Below, piece after piece: positions 52,086 to 60,890 of a stretch of 64,000 bases of DNA. A model generated the notes under the pieces. The model saw only the letters and a list, made by a program, of their open reading frames with translations, did no database searches and was not told the origin of the DNA. The stretch's first letter is position 1, and every line of letters starts with the position of its first letter. The position numbers were made by a program, and so were the translations under genes. Source of the DNA: Streptomyces plumbidurans (lineage in GTDB: Bacteria; Actinomycetota; Actinomycetes; Streptomycetales; Streptomycetaceae); the NCBI RefSeq assembly GCF_019857225.1, contig NZ_JAFJSY010000011.1, forward strand, positions 62,001 through 126,000, written 5' to 3'.

Positions 52086-52826
52086 TCAGGCGACGAGCTC
52101 CCCGAAGGCGTCCTCCTCGTCACGGCCGAAGCTGAGGACCTCGTCCTCGCGCAGCCGGCGGAGCGACCGCCAGATGCTGGACTTCACCGTGCCGACACTG
52201 ATGTCGAGGATCTCCGCGATCTCCGGGTCCGTGCGGCCCTCGTAATAGCGCAGGACCAGCATGGTGCGCTGGAGTTCGGGCAGCCGGGCGAGCGCCTGCC
52301 ACAGGACCGCGCGCAGTTCGGTGCCGCGCATCGCGTCCGTGTCGCCGGGCGTCTCCGGCAGTTCCTCGGTCGGGTACTCGTTCAGCTTGCGGCGGCGCCA
52401 CGCGCTGATGTGCAGATTGGTCATCGTGCGTCGCAGATACCCGCCGACCGCCGCCTTGTCGCTGATCCGGTCCCAGGCCCGGTACGTCGAGAACAGCGCG
52501 CTCTGCAGCAGGTCCTCGGCCTCGAAGCGGTCGCCGGTCAGGTGGTAGGCGGTGGCGTACAGGGAGGCGCGGCGCTCCTGGACGTAGGCGGTGAACTCCG
52601 CTTCCGACAGCGAACGGCGCTCCCCCGGGTCCTCCCCGTACGCGCTGCCCCCGTGCGTTTCCCCCGTGGTGTCAACCACCGACATGTACCCGGTGTGCTG
52701 ACGCCCGGTGCCGCGAGCGCACCCCCGCCCGCTCACGGCACCGGACTTCTCTGAACCCCGGCCCCCGTTCACGTCGTGCAGACGCGTGATCACTGCGCTG
52801 ATGCTGGTGCCGTGCAGCGTGTTCAT
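52086..52826 (-). CDS. sigQ: ECF sigma factor SigQ (SigE family)
   Basis: A 246-residue ECF sigma factor, divergent from afsQ1-afsQ2, the order known in S. coelicolor. Region 2 is at about 75-140 (YVQERRASLYATAYHLTGDRFEAEDLLQSALFSTYRAWDRI). Region 4 is at 175-235 (LARLPELQRTMLVLRYYEGRTDPEIAEILDISVGTVKSSIWRSLRRL). The ATG at 52826 has GGGGGG 6 nt upstream; the first 65 residues are a poorly structured extension and an internal start at 52685 is possible. In S. coelicolor SigQ opposes AfsQ1-driven antibiotic production and is an AfsQ1 target. Confidence 0.88.
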   Translation of the reverse strand: MNTLHGTSISAVITRLHDVNGGRGSEKSGAVSGRGCARGTGRQHTGYMSVVDTTGETHGGSAYGEDPGERRSLSEAEFTAYVQERRASLYATAYHLTGDRFEAEDLLQSALFSTYRAWDRISDKAAVGGYLRRTMTNLHISAWRRRKLNEYPTEELPETPGDTDAMRGTELRAVLWQALARLPELQRTMLVLRYYEGRTDPEIAEILDISVGTVKSSIWRSLRRLREDEVLSFGRDEEDAFGELVA

Positions 52827-52933
52827 CTCGCGCCCCCCGTCGTGGACTTCCGGTGTTCGGTCTTCTCAGGCGGTGCTTCCTTGCCTGTGCCGAAAAGCTT
52901 GCCCCGGCACCTTCATCGCCGTGTCCGCCGACT

Positions 52934-52949
52934 GTCACAGACCTGTCAC
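52934..52949. promoter_or_regulatory. AfsQ1 binding site (GTCAC-N6-GTCAC)
   Basis: GTCAC at 52934 and 52945 with a 6-bp spacer (AGACCT) fits the published AfsQ1 direct repeat GTnAC-n6-GTnAC. It lies in the sigQ/afsQ1 divergent gap (230 bp); a third GTCAC is at 52980. It should control sigQ and perhaps afsQ1 itself. Confidence 0.75.
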
Positions 52950-53056
52950 AGGGGTCCCTCGTACGACGAGCACAGCACCGTCACAGAGAGGAGCTGTACG
53001 TGCACGTACTCGTACAGGAGTCGAAACCCTGGCCTGCCATGGGCCAGAATGAGCCC

Positions 53057-53734
53057 GTGCCTTCCCTGTTGCTGATCGAGGACGACGACGCCATCCGTAC
53101 GGCCCTGGAGCTGTCCCTGACGCGCCAGGGCCACCGGGTTGCCACTGCTGCCACCGGTGAGGACGGTCTGAAGCTGCTGCGCGAGCAACGACCGGACCTG
53201 ATCGTGCTGGACGTGATGCTGCCCGGCATCGACGGGTTCGAGGTGTGCCGGCGCATCCGGCGCACCGACCAGCTGCCCATCATCCTGCTGACCGCGCGGA
53301 GCGACGACATCGACGTGGTGGTGGGCCTGGAGTCCGGCGCCGACGACTATGTCGTCAAACCGGTCCAGGGGCGGGTGCTCGACGCCCGGATCCGGGCCGT
53401 ACTGCGGCGCGGGGAGCGGGAGTCGAACGACTCGGCGAGCTTCGGCAGCCTGGTGATCGACCGCGCCGCCATGACCGTGACCAAGAACGGCGAGGACCTG
53501 CAGCTCACCCCGACCGAGCTCAGGCTGCTGCTCGAACTGAGCCGCAGGCCCGGTCAGGCCCTGTCGCGGCAGCAGTTGCTGCGGCTGGTGTGGGAGCACG
53601 ACTACCTCGGCGACTCCCGGCTGGTGGACGCGTGCGTCCAGCGGCTGCGGGCCAAGGTCGAGGACGTGCCATCGTCCCCGACGCTGATCCGTACCGTGCG
53701 TGGCGTGGGCTACCGGCTGGACACCCCTCAGTGA
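53057..53734 (+). CDS. afsQ1: AfsQ1, OmpR-family response regulator
   Basis: A 225-residue response regulator. The receiver domain (residues 2-118) has phosphoacceptor D52 (LIVLDVMLPG), the acidic pair IEDDD and Lys in VVKPV. An OmpR/PhoB winged helix follows (140-222, LTPTELRLLLELSRRPGQALSRQQLLRLVWEHDYLGDSRLVDACVQRLRAKV). In S. coelicolor it activates actinorhodin, undecylprodigiosin and CDA pathways, notably on glutamate medium. The GTG at 53057 gives the known length; its stop overlaps the afsQ2 start (GTGA). Confidence 0.94.
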   Translation: MPSLLLIEDDDAIRTALELSLTRQGHRVATAATGEDGLKLLREQRPDLIVLDVMLPGIDGFEVCRRIRRTDQLPIILLTARSDDIDVVVGLESGADDYVVKPVQGRVLDARIRAVLRRGERESNDSASFGSLVIDRAAMTVTKNGEDLQLTPTELRLLLELSRRPGQALSRQQLLRLVWEHDYLGDSRLVDACVQRLRAKVEDVPSSPTLIRTVRGVGYRLDTPQ

Positions 53735-55317
53735 CACCAGCGCAAGGGGGAGTTCGCGGCTGGGCCGCGACCCGCAAGGGACATCTGTCACGACTGCGCT
53801 TCACCAGTCTGCGGCTGCGCCTGGTCGTGGTGTTCGGGCTGGTGGCACTGACCGCGGCGGTGTCCGCGTCCGGGATCGCGTACTGGCTCAACCGCGAGGC
53901 CGTGCTCACCCGCACCCAGGACGCCGTGCTCGGCGACTTCAAGCAGGCCATGCAGAACCGCGCGGGCACCCTGCCCTCGCACCCCTCCCAGGACGAACTG
54001 CAGCGCACGGCGGGCCAGATGGCCAACTCCAGCCAGCGCTTCAGCGTGCTGCTCGTCGCCGAGGACGACAACGGCCGGACGGTGTACGGCAGTTCGGGCG
54101 GTCTCGATGGCTTCTCGCTGCAGGACGTGCCCGCTTCGCTGCGGGCGGCGGTGAACAAGAAGCAGTCAGTCGACGCCGACTCCGGCAACAAGTACGCCTA
54201 CCACCTGTACTGGCAGCGCGTCGTCGAGCACGGCACGCCGTATCTCGTGGCGGGCACGCGGGTGATCGACGGCGGGGCGACCGGCTACATGCTCAAGTCG
54301 CTGGAGCCGGAGGCCAAGGACCTCAACTCCCTTGCCTGGTCGCTGGGGATCGCCACCGGGCTGGCGCTGATCGGTTCTGCGCTGCTCGCGCAGGCCGCCG
54401 CCTCGACCGTGCTCAAGCCCGTGCAGCGCCTCGGGGTCGCCGCGCGGCGGCTCGGCGAGGGCAAGCTGGACACCAGGCTCAGGGTGTCCGGCACCGACGA
54501 ACTCGCCGATCTGTCACGGACGTTCAACCACGCGGCCGAGGCGCTGGAGAAACGGGTCGACGACATGGCCGCACGCGACGAGGCGTCCCGGCGCTTCGTC
54601 GCGGACATGAGCCATGAACTGCGTACGCCGCTCACCGCGATCACCGCCGTGACCGAGATCCTGGAGGAGGAGCTGGAGGCGGAGACCGGGTCGATGGACC
54701 CGATGATCGAACCCGCCGTACGGCTCGTCGTCAGCGAGACCCGGCGGCTCAACGACCTCGTCGAGAACCTGATGGAGGTCACCCGCTTCGACGCGGGCAC
54801 CGCCCGCCTCGTCCTGGACGACGTCGACATCGCCGACCAGATCACCGCCTGCATCGACGCGCGGGCCTGGCTGGACGCGGTGGAACTGGACGCCGAGCGC
54901 GGCATCCACGCCCGGCTCGACCCGCGCCGCCTCGACGTGATCCTGGCCAACCTCATCGGCAACGCGCTCAAGCACGGCGGCTCCCCGGTGCGGGTCGCGG
55001 TGCGCGCGTCGGACGCGAGCGCCGGAGAGCAGGCCGAGGTCGTCATCGCGGTACGGGACCACGGGCCCGGCATCGCCGAGGATGTGCTGCCGCACGTCTT
55101 CGACCGCTTCTACAAGGCCAGCGCCTCCCGGCCACGCTCCGACGGCAGCGGCCTGGGCCTGTCCATCGCGATGGAGAACGCCCACATCCACGGCGGTGAG
55201 ATCACCGCCGCGAACTCCCCCGAGGGGGGTGCGGTGTTCACGCTGCGGCTGCCGCGGGACGCGTCGGAGCTCGCGGAGGAGTCCGAGAAGGACACGGCGA
55301 AGAACGGGGACGCGTGA
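53731..55317 (+). CDS. afsQ2: AfsQ2 sensor histidine kinase
   Basis: A 528-residue HisKA kinase. TM1 is at about 27-50, an extracytoplasmic sensor at 52-195, and TM2 at about 200-222. A HAMP domain follows (LKPVQRLGVAARRLGEGKLDTRL). The dimerisation His is in FVADMSHELRTPLTAI near 295, and the ATPase has NLIGNALKHGG, DHGPGI and GSGLGLSIAMENAH. It phosphorylates AfsQ1. The GTG start at 53731 overlaps the upstream stop, so the pair is coupled. Confidence 0.94.
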   Translation: MTPAQGGVRGWAATRKGHLSRLRFTSLRLRLVVVFGLVALTAAVSASGIAYWLNREAVLTRTQDAVLGDFKQAMQNRAGTLPSHPSQDELQRTAGQMANSSQRFSVLLVAEDDNGRTVYGSSGGLDGFSLQDVPASLRAAVNKKQSVDADSGNKYAYHLYWQRVVEHGTPYLVAGTRVIDGGATGYMLKSLEPEAKDLNSLAWSLGIATGLALIGSALLAQAAASTVLKPVQRLGVAARRLGEGKLDTRLRVSGTDELADLSRTFNHAAEALEKRVDDMAARDEASRRFVADMSHELRTPLTAITAVTEILEEELEAETGSMDPMIEPAVRLVVSETRRLNDLVENLMEVTRFDAGTARLVLDDVDIADQITACIDARAWLDAVELDAERGIHARLDPRRLDVILANLIGNALKHGGSPVRVAVRASDASAGEQAEVVIAVRDHGPGIAEDVLPHVFDRFYKASASRPRSDGSGLGLSIAMENAHIHGGEITAANSPEGGAVFTLRLPRDASELAEESEKDTAKNGDA

Positions 55318-55919
55318 TGGTCGTACGACGTCTGCTGGCCCTCCCCGTGCTGGCCGTGCTGCTGGCCGGGTGCGGCATCCGCTCCACCCAGGTGCCGACC
55401 GACTTCGGGGCGGCGCCCTCGAAGGTGCAGTGCTCGCTCGCCGGGCCGGACGTCTCGACGCAGGCCCCGCGCGGGCTGGCGGTGCAGGTGTTCCTGCTGT
55501 GCGGCGCGTCGCTGGTCGCCGTGGACCGGACGGTACGGGTGCCGGACGGCACCGCGGACTCGCAGCGCCGGGTGCTGGTGGCGCAGGGGCTGCTGGACCA
55601 GCTCGCGGCGACTCCTTCGGCCGCCGAGAAGGAGGCCGGGTACACCACGGACGTGCGCGGCGGCATGAACGTCGGCGGCCCGCACGCCGGGGACCCCGAG
55701 GACGCGCTCCGGCTGAGCACCCCGCCCGCCGACCTCACGTCCTTCGCGCTCGCCCAGGTCGTCTGCACGTTCTCCGACTCGGCCGCGGCCGAGGGCGACG
55801 GCTCGGTCGTCCTCGGCGGCCCGGGGCGCGAGCCGCTGCGCCGCTACGAGTGCACGGACGAGGTCCGCTCCCGCCCGGGCACCGCGCAGCCGCCGTCGAG
55901 CCAGGTCACGGACGGCTGA
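55317..55919 (+). CDS. Lipoprotein of the afsQ operon
   Basis: A 200-residue lipoprotein starting at the ATG that overlaps the afsQ2 stop (TGATG); a GTG one codon earlier is possible. It has a signal and lipobox LLAGC at residue 19. The mature part contains PTDFGAAPSKVQC and three further Cys, and resembles the lipoproteins found downstream of sensor kinases in actinobacteria, for example LpqB-like partners. It may modulate AfsQ2 on the outside of the membrane. Confidence 0.85.
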   Translation: MVVRRLLALPVLAVLLAGCGIRSTQVPTDFGAAPSKVQCSLAGPDVSTQAPRGLAVQVFLLCGASLVAVDRTVRVPDGTADSQRRVLVAQGLLDQLAATPSAAEKEAGYTTDVRGGMNVGGPHAGDPEDALRLSTPPADLTSFALAQVVCTFSDSAAAEGDGSVVLGGPGREPLRRYECTDEVRSRPGTAQPPSSQVTDG

Positions 55920-56002
55920 CCGGGCCGCGCCAGGGCGTGTGGCGCAGGACTCACACACGTACCTCGGGGCAACGCGGAACCGATCCTGCCGGAGGCCGCG
56001 TC

Positions 56003-56563
56003 TTGGGGGGCGTGCAGCGTGAAGGCTCCATCGGCGGCAGCGCCGAGATCCGCATCCGTGTGACAGGAGGTGTCCTCCTGGTCGCGCACCTGGCATTCGT
56101 CGCCTGGCTCACGCTGCGTCCGCTGGATGTGCCCTGGGTGACGCCCCCCAACCTGCAGCCGTTCGCCGGCGTACGGGCCGATCTCGCCCTGGGCGGGCCG
56201 GCCGCGGCCTGTCGTATCGCCGAGGGTCTCGCCCTTCTCGCGCCGCTCGGCGTGCTGCTGCCGATGGCGCACGGCAGGATCCGGGCCGTCCCGTTCGCCA
56301 GCTTCATGCGGACGGTCGCCGCGGGCTTCCTGGTCTCGCTGGGCATCCTCCTGCTGCAGACCGGGGTGCCGGGCCGGGTCCCCGACGTGGACTCGCTGCT
56401 GCTGAACACCGTGGGCGTGGCCCTCGCGCACCTCGCGGTCGTCCCCGCGTCCCGGTCCGGGCTCCGCCGCAGGTCCGAGCGGCAGGAGCGGGCCGCCGTC
56501 CGTCAGGAGGAAGCGGCTCAGGGTCGAACCCCGACGTTTCCCAGGGTCGGTATCGCACCATAG
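56003..56563 (+). CDS. VanZ-like membrane protein
   Basis: A 186-residue protein with about four membrane helices. RITGGVLLVAHLAFVAWLTLRPLDVPW near the N-terminus and LLLNTVGVALAHLAV near residue 137 are typical of VanZ-family proteins. The TTG at 56003 has GGAGG 7 nt upstream; the GTG at 56012 has a poor ribosome site but is the usual annotation style. The C-terminal 40 residues are basic and likely cytoplasmic. The family has been tied to teicoplanin resistance and envelope work, with no firm role here. Confidence 0.78.
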   Translation: MGGVQREGSIGGSAEIRIRVTGGVLLVAHLAFVAWLTLRPLDVPWVTPPNLQPFAGVRADLALGGPAAACRIAEGLALLAPLGVLLPMAHGRIRAVPFASFMRTVAAGFLVSLGILLLQTGVPGRVPDVDSLLLNTVGVALAHLAVVPASRSGLRRRSERQERAAVRQEEAAQGRTPTFPRVGIAP

Positions 56564-56656
56564 AGCGACGCTTTGCCCCCTTCGTCGACGTAGCGTTGAA
56601 GGCAGATGAGGAAGCCGTACGGGCCGCCTCAGACGACGCTCACGAAGGAGCCGCAC

Positions 56657-56863
56657 ATGTCCGCCCTCGTCCGCCCCACCCACGGCCGCATGATCGGCGG
56701 CGTGTGCGCCGGCCTGGCGCGGCGCTTCGGCACCTCTGCGACCACGATGCGTGTGATCTTCCTGGTCTCGTGCCTGCTGCCGGGCCCGCAGTTCCTGGTC
56801 TACATAGCGCTGTGGATCCTGCTGCCCTCCGAGGAGAAGGCCGCGGCCCGCGCCGCCTGGTGA
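56657..56863 (+). CDS. PspC-domain small membrane protein
   Basis: A 68-residue PspC-type protein. The family core is RPTHGRMIGGVCAGLARRFGTSATTMRVIFLVS, then a second hydrophobic stretch FLVYIALWILLP and a basic end. PspC proteins are envelope-stress sensors or regulators in the membrane. AAGGAG 6-7 nt before the ATG at 56657 decides the start over an upstream in-frame ATG. Confidence 0.85.
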   Translation: MSALVRPTHGRMIGGVCAGLARRFGTSATTMRVIFLVSCLLPGPQFLVYIALWILLPSEEKAAARAAW

Positions 56864-56879
56864 TCACCGGCCGTACGAA

Positions 56880-56925
56880 CGCCGATGGGGCGCACCCCGG
56901 TCCAAGGGGGTGCGCCCCATCGGCG
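56880..56925. terminator. Strong bidirectional hairpin
   Basis: A 19-bp perfect inverted repeat (56880-56898 with 56907-56925), 8-nt loop, between the convergent stops of the PspC-type gene and a small secreted protein. Confidence 0.82.
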
Positions 56926-56940
56926 CGTTGTGCGCAGGGA

Positions 56941-57285
56941 TCAGCCGCCGAGCGGCAGGCCCTTCACCGGCACGCCGCCCTGCACGGGCAGACCGCCGAG
57001 CAGCCCGGCGACCGGGGTGGACGGACCGTCGGCGATGGCCCGCTGGGCGGCCGGCTGCACGGAGGCGAGACCGCGCTCGATGGTGGGCTTGCCCTGAGCC
57101 ACGGCCGCCTGGGCACCCGGCAGCGCCTGGGAGACGTTCTGCGCCGGGAGCTGGCTGGTGACGCTGTCCAGCGTCCCGCCTGCGTCCGGAAGCGCCGGGG
57201 CCGCGTTCGCGGCGCCCGCACCCGCGGCGGCGAAGGCGGCACCGAGAGCGGCGACACCGAGGGTCTTGGCAGCAGACTGCTTCAT
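56941..57285 (-). CDS. Small secreted Ala-rich protein
   Basis: A 114-residue exported protein with a signal peptide (residues 1-29, ending GAANAAPAL). The mature region is low in complexity with LDSVTSQLPAQNVSQALPG and ends in LLGGLPVQGGVPVKGLPLGG. There are no Cys or known domains. GAGGA lies 9 nt before the ATG at 57285. It resembles the protein at 50816-51133 in layout. Confidence 0.75.
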   Translation of the reverse strand: MKQSAAKTLGVAALGAAFAAAGAGAANAAPALPDAGGTLDSVTSQLPAQNVSQALPGAQAAVAQGKPTIERGLASVQPAAQRAIADGPSTPVAGLLGGLPVQGGVPVKGLPLGG

Positions 57286-57425
57286 GAAAATGCGTCCTCG
57301 AAATGGGGTTATGGGGATGTGAGCGGTGCCACGACCGTAAACACGCACAGCCGTCCGCCGCAAACATCAAAATGCGGACGGGTTGTGAATACCCGTCCGC
57401 ATGCCACACACCCCGAAATCCGGGA

Positions 57426-58583
57426 TCAGCTCTCCCGGGGCGCAGAATCGCTGGTCGAGGCGGTCTGCTGGAACAGCCATTCGGACTTCAACTCGGCATA
57501 TCCGGGCTTGATCACGTCATTGATCATCGCCAGTCGTTCATCGAAAGGAATGAACGCTGATTTCATCGCATTGACGGAGAACCACTGCATGTCATCGAGC
57601 GAATAACCGAACGCCTCGACAAGGTGCTCGAATTCCCGGCTCATACCGGTGCCCGACATCAGCCGATTGTCCGTATTCACGGTCGCACGGAAGTGCAGCC
57701 TGCGCAGCAGCCCGATCGGATGCTCGGAATACGACGACGCCGCGCCGGTCTGCAGGTTGGAGCTGGGGCACAGTTCCAGCGGGATGCGCTTGTCCCGTAC
57801 GTAGGAGGCGAGGCGCCCGAGCTTCACCGTGCCGTCGGGGCGCACCTGGATGTCGTCGATGATGCGCACCCCGTGCCCGAGCCGGTCGGCGCCGCACCAC
57901 TGCAGCGCCTGCCAGATGGACGGCAGTCCGAAGGCCTCCCCGGCGTGGATGGTGAAGTGGTTGTTCTCGCGCTTGAGGTACTCGAAGGCGTCGAGGTGCC
58001 GGGTGGGCGGGTAACCGGCCTCCGCGCCCGCGATGTCGAAGCCGACGACGCCCAGATCCCGGTAGCGGTTGGCGAGTTCGGCGCTCTCCAGGGAACGGGC
58101 CGCGTGCCGCATCGCGGTCAGCAGGGCGCCGACGCGGATGCGGTGGCCGCTCTCCCGGGCGAGCCGTTCCCCTTCCCGGAAGCCCTCGTTGACCGCCTCG
58201 ACGACCTCTTCGAGGCTGAGGCCGCCCTCCAGGTGCTGTTCGGGGGCGTAGCGCACCTCGGCGTAGACCACACCGTCCTCGGCGAGGTCCTCCGCGCACT
58301 CGCGGGCGACCCTGACGAGCGCGTCCCGGGTCTGCATGACGCCGACGGTGTGGGAGAAGGTCTCCAGATAGCGCTCAAGCGAACCGGAGTCGGCGGCCTC
58401 GCGGAACCAGATCCCGAGCTTGCCGGGGTCGGTCTCCGGGAGGCGTGAGTAGCCCTGTTCCTGGGCGAGTTCGACGATCGTCCCGGGGCGGAGGCCGCCG
58501 TCGAGGTGGTCGTGCAGCAGGACCTTCGGCGCCCGGCGGATCTGGTCCGGCGTCGGGGTGTTCGACTTGGTCTGGCTCGTCAT
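57426..58583 (-). CDS. add: Adenosine deaminase
   Basis: A 385-residue zinc hydrolase converting adenosine and deoxyadenosine to inosine forms, the substrates of the nucleoside phosphorylase at 42.9 kb. Metal-binding HDH is in [13 protein letters not shown] (near 23). HAGEAFG carries the metal His and catalytic Glu (near 212), SSNLQTGA is near 290 and NTDNRLMSG holds metal Asp (near 315). ATG at 58583. A perfect CTACGCGCGTAG operator lies 17 bp upstream of it. Confidence 0.95.
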   Translation of the reverse strand: MTSQTKSNTPTPDQIRRAPKVLLHDHLDGGLRPGTIVELAQEQGYSRLPETDPGKLGIWFREAADSGSLERYLETFSHTVGVMQTRDALVRVARECAEDLAEDGVVYAEVRYAPEQHLEGGLSLEEVVEAVNEGFREGERLARESGHRIRVGALLTAMRHAARSLESAELANRYRDLGVVGFDIAGAEAGYPPTRHLDAFEYLKRENNHFTIHAGEAFGLPSIWQALQWCGADRLGHGVRIIDDIQVRPDGTVKLGRLASYVRDKRIPLELCPSSNLQTGAASSYSEHPIGLLRRLHFRATVNTDNRLMSGTGMSREFEHLVEAFGYSLDDMQWFSVNAMKSAFIPFDERLAMINDVIKPGYAELKSEWLFQQTASTSDSAPRES

Positions 58584-58589
58584 TTCCGC

Positions 58590-58611
58590 ACTCTACCTCC
58601 TACGCGCGTAG
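58590..58611 (-). promoter_or_regulatory. Promoter/operator of adenosine deaminase (CTACGCGCGTAG + TAGAGT)
   Basis: Read on the complement, CTACGCGCGTAG (58600-58611) is followed by TAGAGT (58590-58595) as the -10 hexamer, ending 6 nt before the ATG at 58583. The arrangement mirrors the deoC and nucleoside phosphorylase promoters. GGAGG (58596-58600) would lie upstream of the transcript start if it is leaderless. Confidence 0.72.
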
Positions 58612-58696
58612 ATCACTTGGTGTACAGGACCGTCGATATGTAACGGTGACCGCAAGGACGGGTGAGGTACACCGGCGCTTCTGACACTGTTCTGTC

Positions 58697-59455
58697 ATGG
58701 CACACCAAGCGATGCCGGTTCAGGCCCGGTTGGGGCGGGCGCTCGGCCAGGAGCCCACGGCGGTGAGCGGAGTGGTCCTGCTGCTCCCCGGCGGCGCCGA
58801 GGAGTCGGCCCGCCGACCGTCCCCCGTGCTGGCGACCGCATCCGTACGCGCGCTGGGCCGCCGGCTGGCCCGCGCGGGCCGGGCGGAGGGCCTGGCCACC
58901 CACGTCGTCCACTACCGCTGGCGCGGCTGGAACGGCAGCGAGGCGCACCTGGCCCAGGACGCCACCTGGGCGGCCGACGAGGTCGTACGGCGCTACGGGG
59001 ACGTCCCCGTGTGCCTGGTCGGCCTCGACATGGGCGGCCGGGCCGCGCTGCGCGCGGGCGGGCACGAGGCCGTCGGTTCCGTACTGGCGATCGCCCCCTG
59101 GCTGCCCGAGGAGGACGTGGCCGCCTCGCCCGAACCGGTGAAGCAACTGGTGGGGCGTCAGGTGCTGATCGTGCACGGCACGAAGGACGAACGCACCGAC
59201 CCCGAGCTGTCGTTCAGGCTTGCGGCCCGGGCGAAGAAGGCCAACCGCGACGTGTGCCGGTTCGAAGTCCACGCCGACGGCCACGGGTTGCACCAGTACC
59301 GCAGCGAAGTCCACGCGCTGGCCGAGAACTTCGTGATCGGCAGCCTGTTCGGCAGGCGCTTCTCCCGGCCTGTCGAGGACGCCTTCGCGGCGCCGCCCCC
59401 GCTGGGCCTGCGGATGCCGCTCGCCGCGGGGTTCGGCAAGTCGCTGCGCCGCTGA
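58697..59455 (+). CDS. Alpha/beta hydrolase with atypical nucleophile elbow
   Basis: A 252-residue alpha/beta-hydrolase fold protein resembling dienelactone hydrolases. The strand-elbow motif reads GLDMGGRAA near 113-121, so the usual Ser of GxSxG is Asp. Later LIVHGTKDERTDP and ADGHGLHQY supply the acidic and His residues. With an Asp at the elbow it could act like a dehalogenase-type enzyme or be inactive. It is divergent from add across 113 bp. Confidence 0.8.
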   Translation: MAHQAMPVQARLGRALGQEPTAVSGVVLLLPGGAEESARRPSPVLATASVRALGRRLARAGRAEGLATHVVHYRWRGWNGSEAHLAQDATWAADEVVRRYGDVPVCLVGLDMGGRAALRAGGHEAVGSVLAIAPWLPEEDVAASPEPVKQLVGRQVLIVHGTKDERTDPELSFRLAARAKKANRDVCRFEVHADGHGLHQYRSEVHALAENFVIGSLFGRRFSRPVEDAFAAPPPLGLRMPLAAGFGKSLRR

Positions 59456-59469
59456 ACGGCGCGGGGCGG

Positions 59470-60890
59470 CGCCGGTCCGGGGGCACGCGGGCGCGGGACA
59501 CATGCCGGTCCGGGCGGACGCGCCAGACCGGGCGGCACGCAGGCGCGGCGGACACGCCACCCCGGGCGGCACGCAAGCCCGGGACACACGCCAGTCCGGG
59601 CGACACACGGGCCCGGGACACACGCCAGTCCGGGCAGGCCCGGGACACACGCCACTCCAAGCTGCACGCGGGCCCGAGCGGCACGCGGGCCCGAGCGGCA
59701 CGCGGGCCCGAGGACACACGCCCCTCCGGACGGCACGCCAGCCCGGGACACACGCAAGCCCGAGCGGCACACAGGCCCGAGGACACACGCCCCTCCGGAC
59801 GGCACGCCAGCCCGGGACACACGCCACTCCAAGCTGCACGCGGGCCCGAGCGGCACGCAGGCCCGGGACACACGCCACTCCAAGCTGCACGCGGGCCCGA
59901 GCGGCACACGGGCCCGAGGACACACGCCCCTCCGGACGGCACGCCAGCCCGGGACACACGCAAACCCGGGACACACGCAAGCCCGAGCGGCACACGGGCC
60001 CGAGGACACACGCCCCTCCGGACGGCACGCCAGCCCGGGACACACGCCACTCCAAGCTGCACGCGGGCCCGAGCGGCACACGGGCCCGAGGACACACGCC
60101 CCTCCGGACGGCACGCCAGCCCGGGACACACGCAAACCCGGGACACACGCAAGCCCGAGCGGCACACGGGCCCGAGGACACACGCCCCTCCGGACGGCAC
60201 GCCAGCCCGGGACACACGCAAACCCGGGACACACGCAAGCCCGAGCGGCACACGGGCCCGAGGACACACGCCCCTCCGGACGGCACGCCAGCCCGGGACA
60301 CACGCAAACCCGGGACACACGCAAGCCCGAGCGGCACACGGGCCCGAGGACACACGCCCCTCCGGACGGCACGCCAGCCCGGGACACACGCAAACCCGGG
60401 ACACACGCAAGCCCGAGCGGCACACGGGCCCGAGGACACACGCCCCTCCGGACGGCACGCCAGCCCGGGACACACGCAAACCCGGGACACACGCAAGCCC
60501 GAGCGGCACACGGGCCCGAGGACACACGCCCCTCCGGACGGCACGCCAGCCCGGGACACACGCCACTCCAAGCTGCACGCGGGCCCGAGCGGCACGCAGG
60601 CCCGAGACACACGCCCCTCCGGACGGCACGCCGGCCCGGGACACACGCAAACCCGAGCGGCACGCAGGCCCGAGACACACACCACTCCGGACGGCACGCC
60701 GACCCGAGTGGCACGCGGGCCCGGGACGCAGACGACTCCGGGCGGCACGCCAGCCCGGCCGACCCGCAGGCCAGCCCGGACGGCACGCCAGCCCGGGGCA
60801 CACGCCAGTCCGGCCGACCCACAGGCCCGAGACACACGCCAGCCCGGGCGGCAGCCAGGCCCGGCAGACACACAACCCCCGGCAGGCACG
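59470..60890. repeat. 1.4-kb nested minisatellite with ~86-bp units
   Basis: Eight consecutive units begin GACGGCACGCCAGCCCGGGA at 59935, 60021, 60107, 60193, 60279, 60365, 60451 and 60537; all are 86 bp except the last, which is about 85. Several are identical in sequence; the units from 60021 and 60537 carry a variant inner block CACTCCAAGCTGC. Degenerate copies and ~21-bp sub-units extend to both sides. The unit lacks stop codons in several frames on both strands, which explains long open frames. As 86 is not a multiple of 3 the frame changes each unit, so no protein repeat is kept. No gene lies in this 1435-bp gap. Confidence 0.93.

Noticed and set aside
52961..53056. Extended start for AfsQ1 upstream of 53057
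   Set aside because: The extra residues have no similarity to a receiver domain and would cover the AfsQ1 box; the known length of 225 residues fits the GTG at 53057.
59935..60622. Possible CRISPR array
   Set aside because: The sequence between any chosen repeats is itself repeated rather than unique, and no cas genes are nearby. It is a tandem minisatellite.
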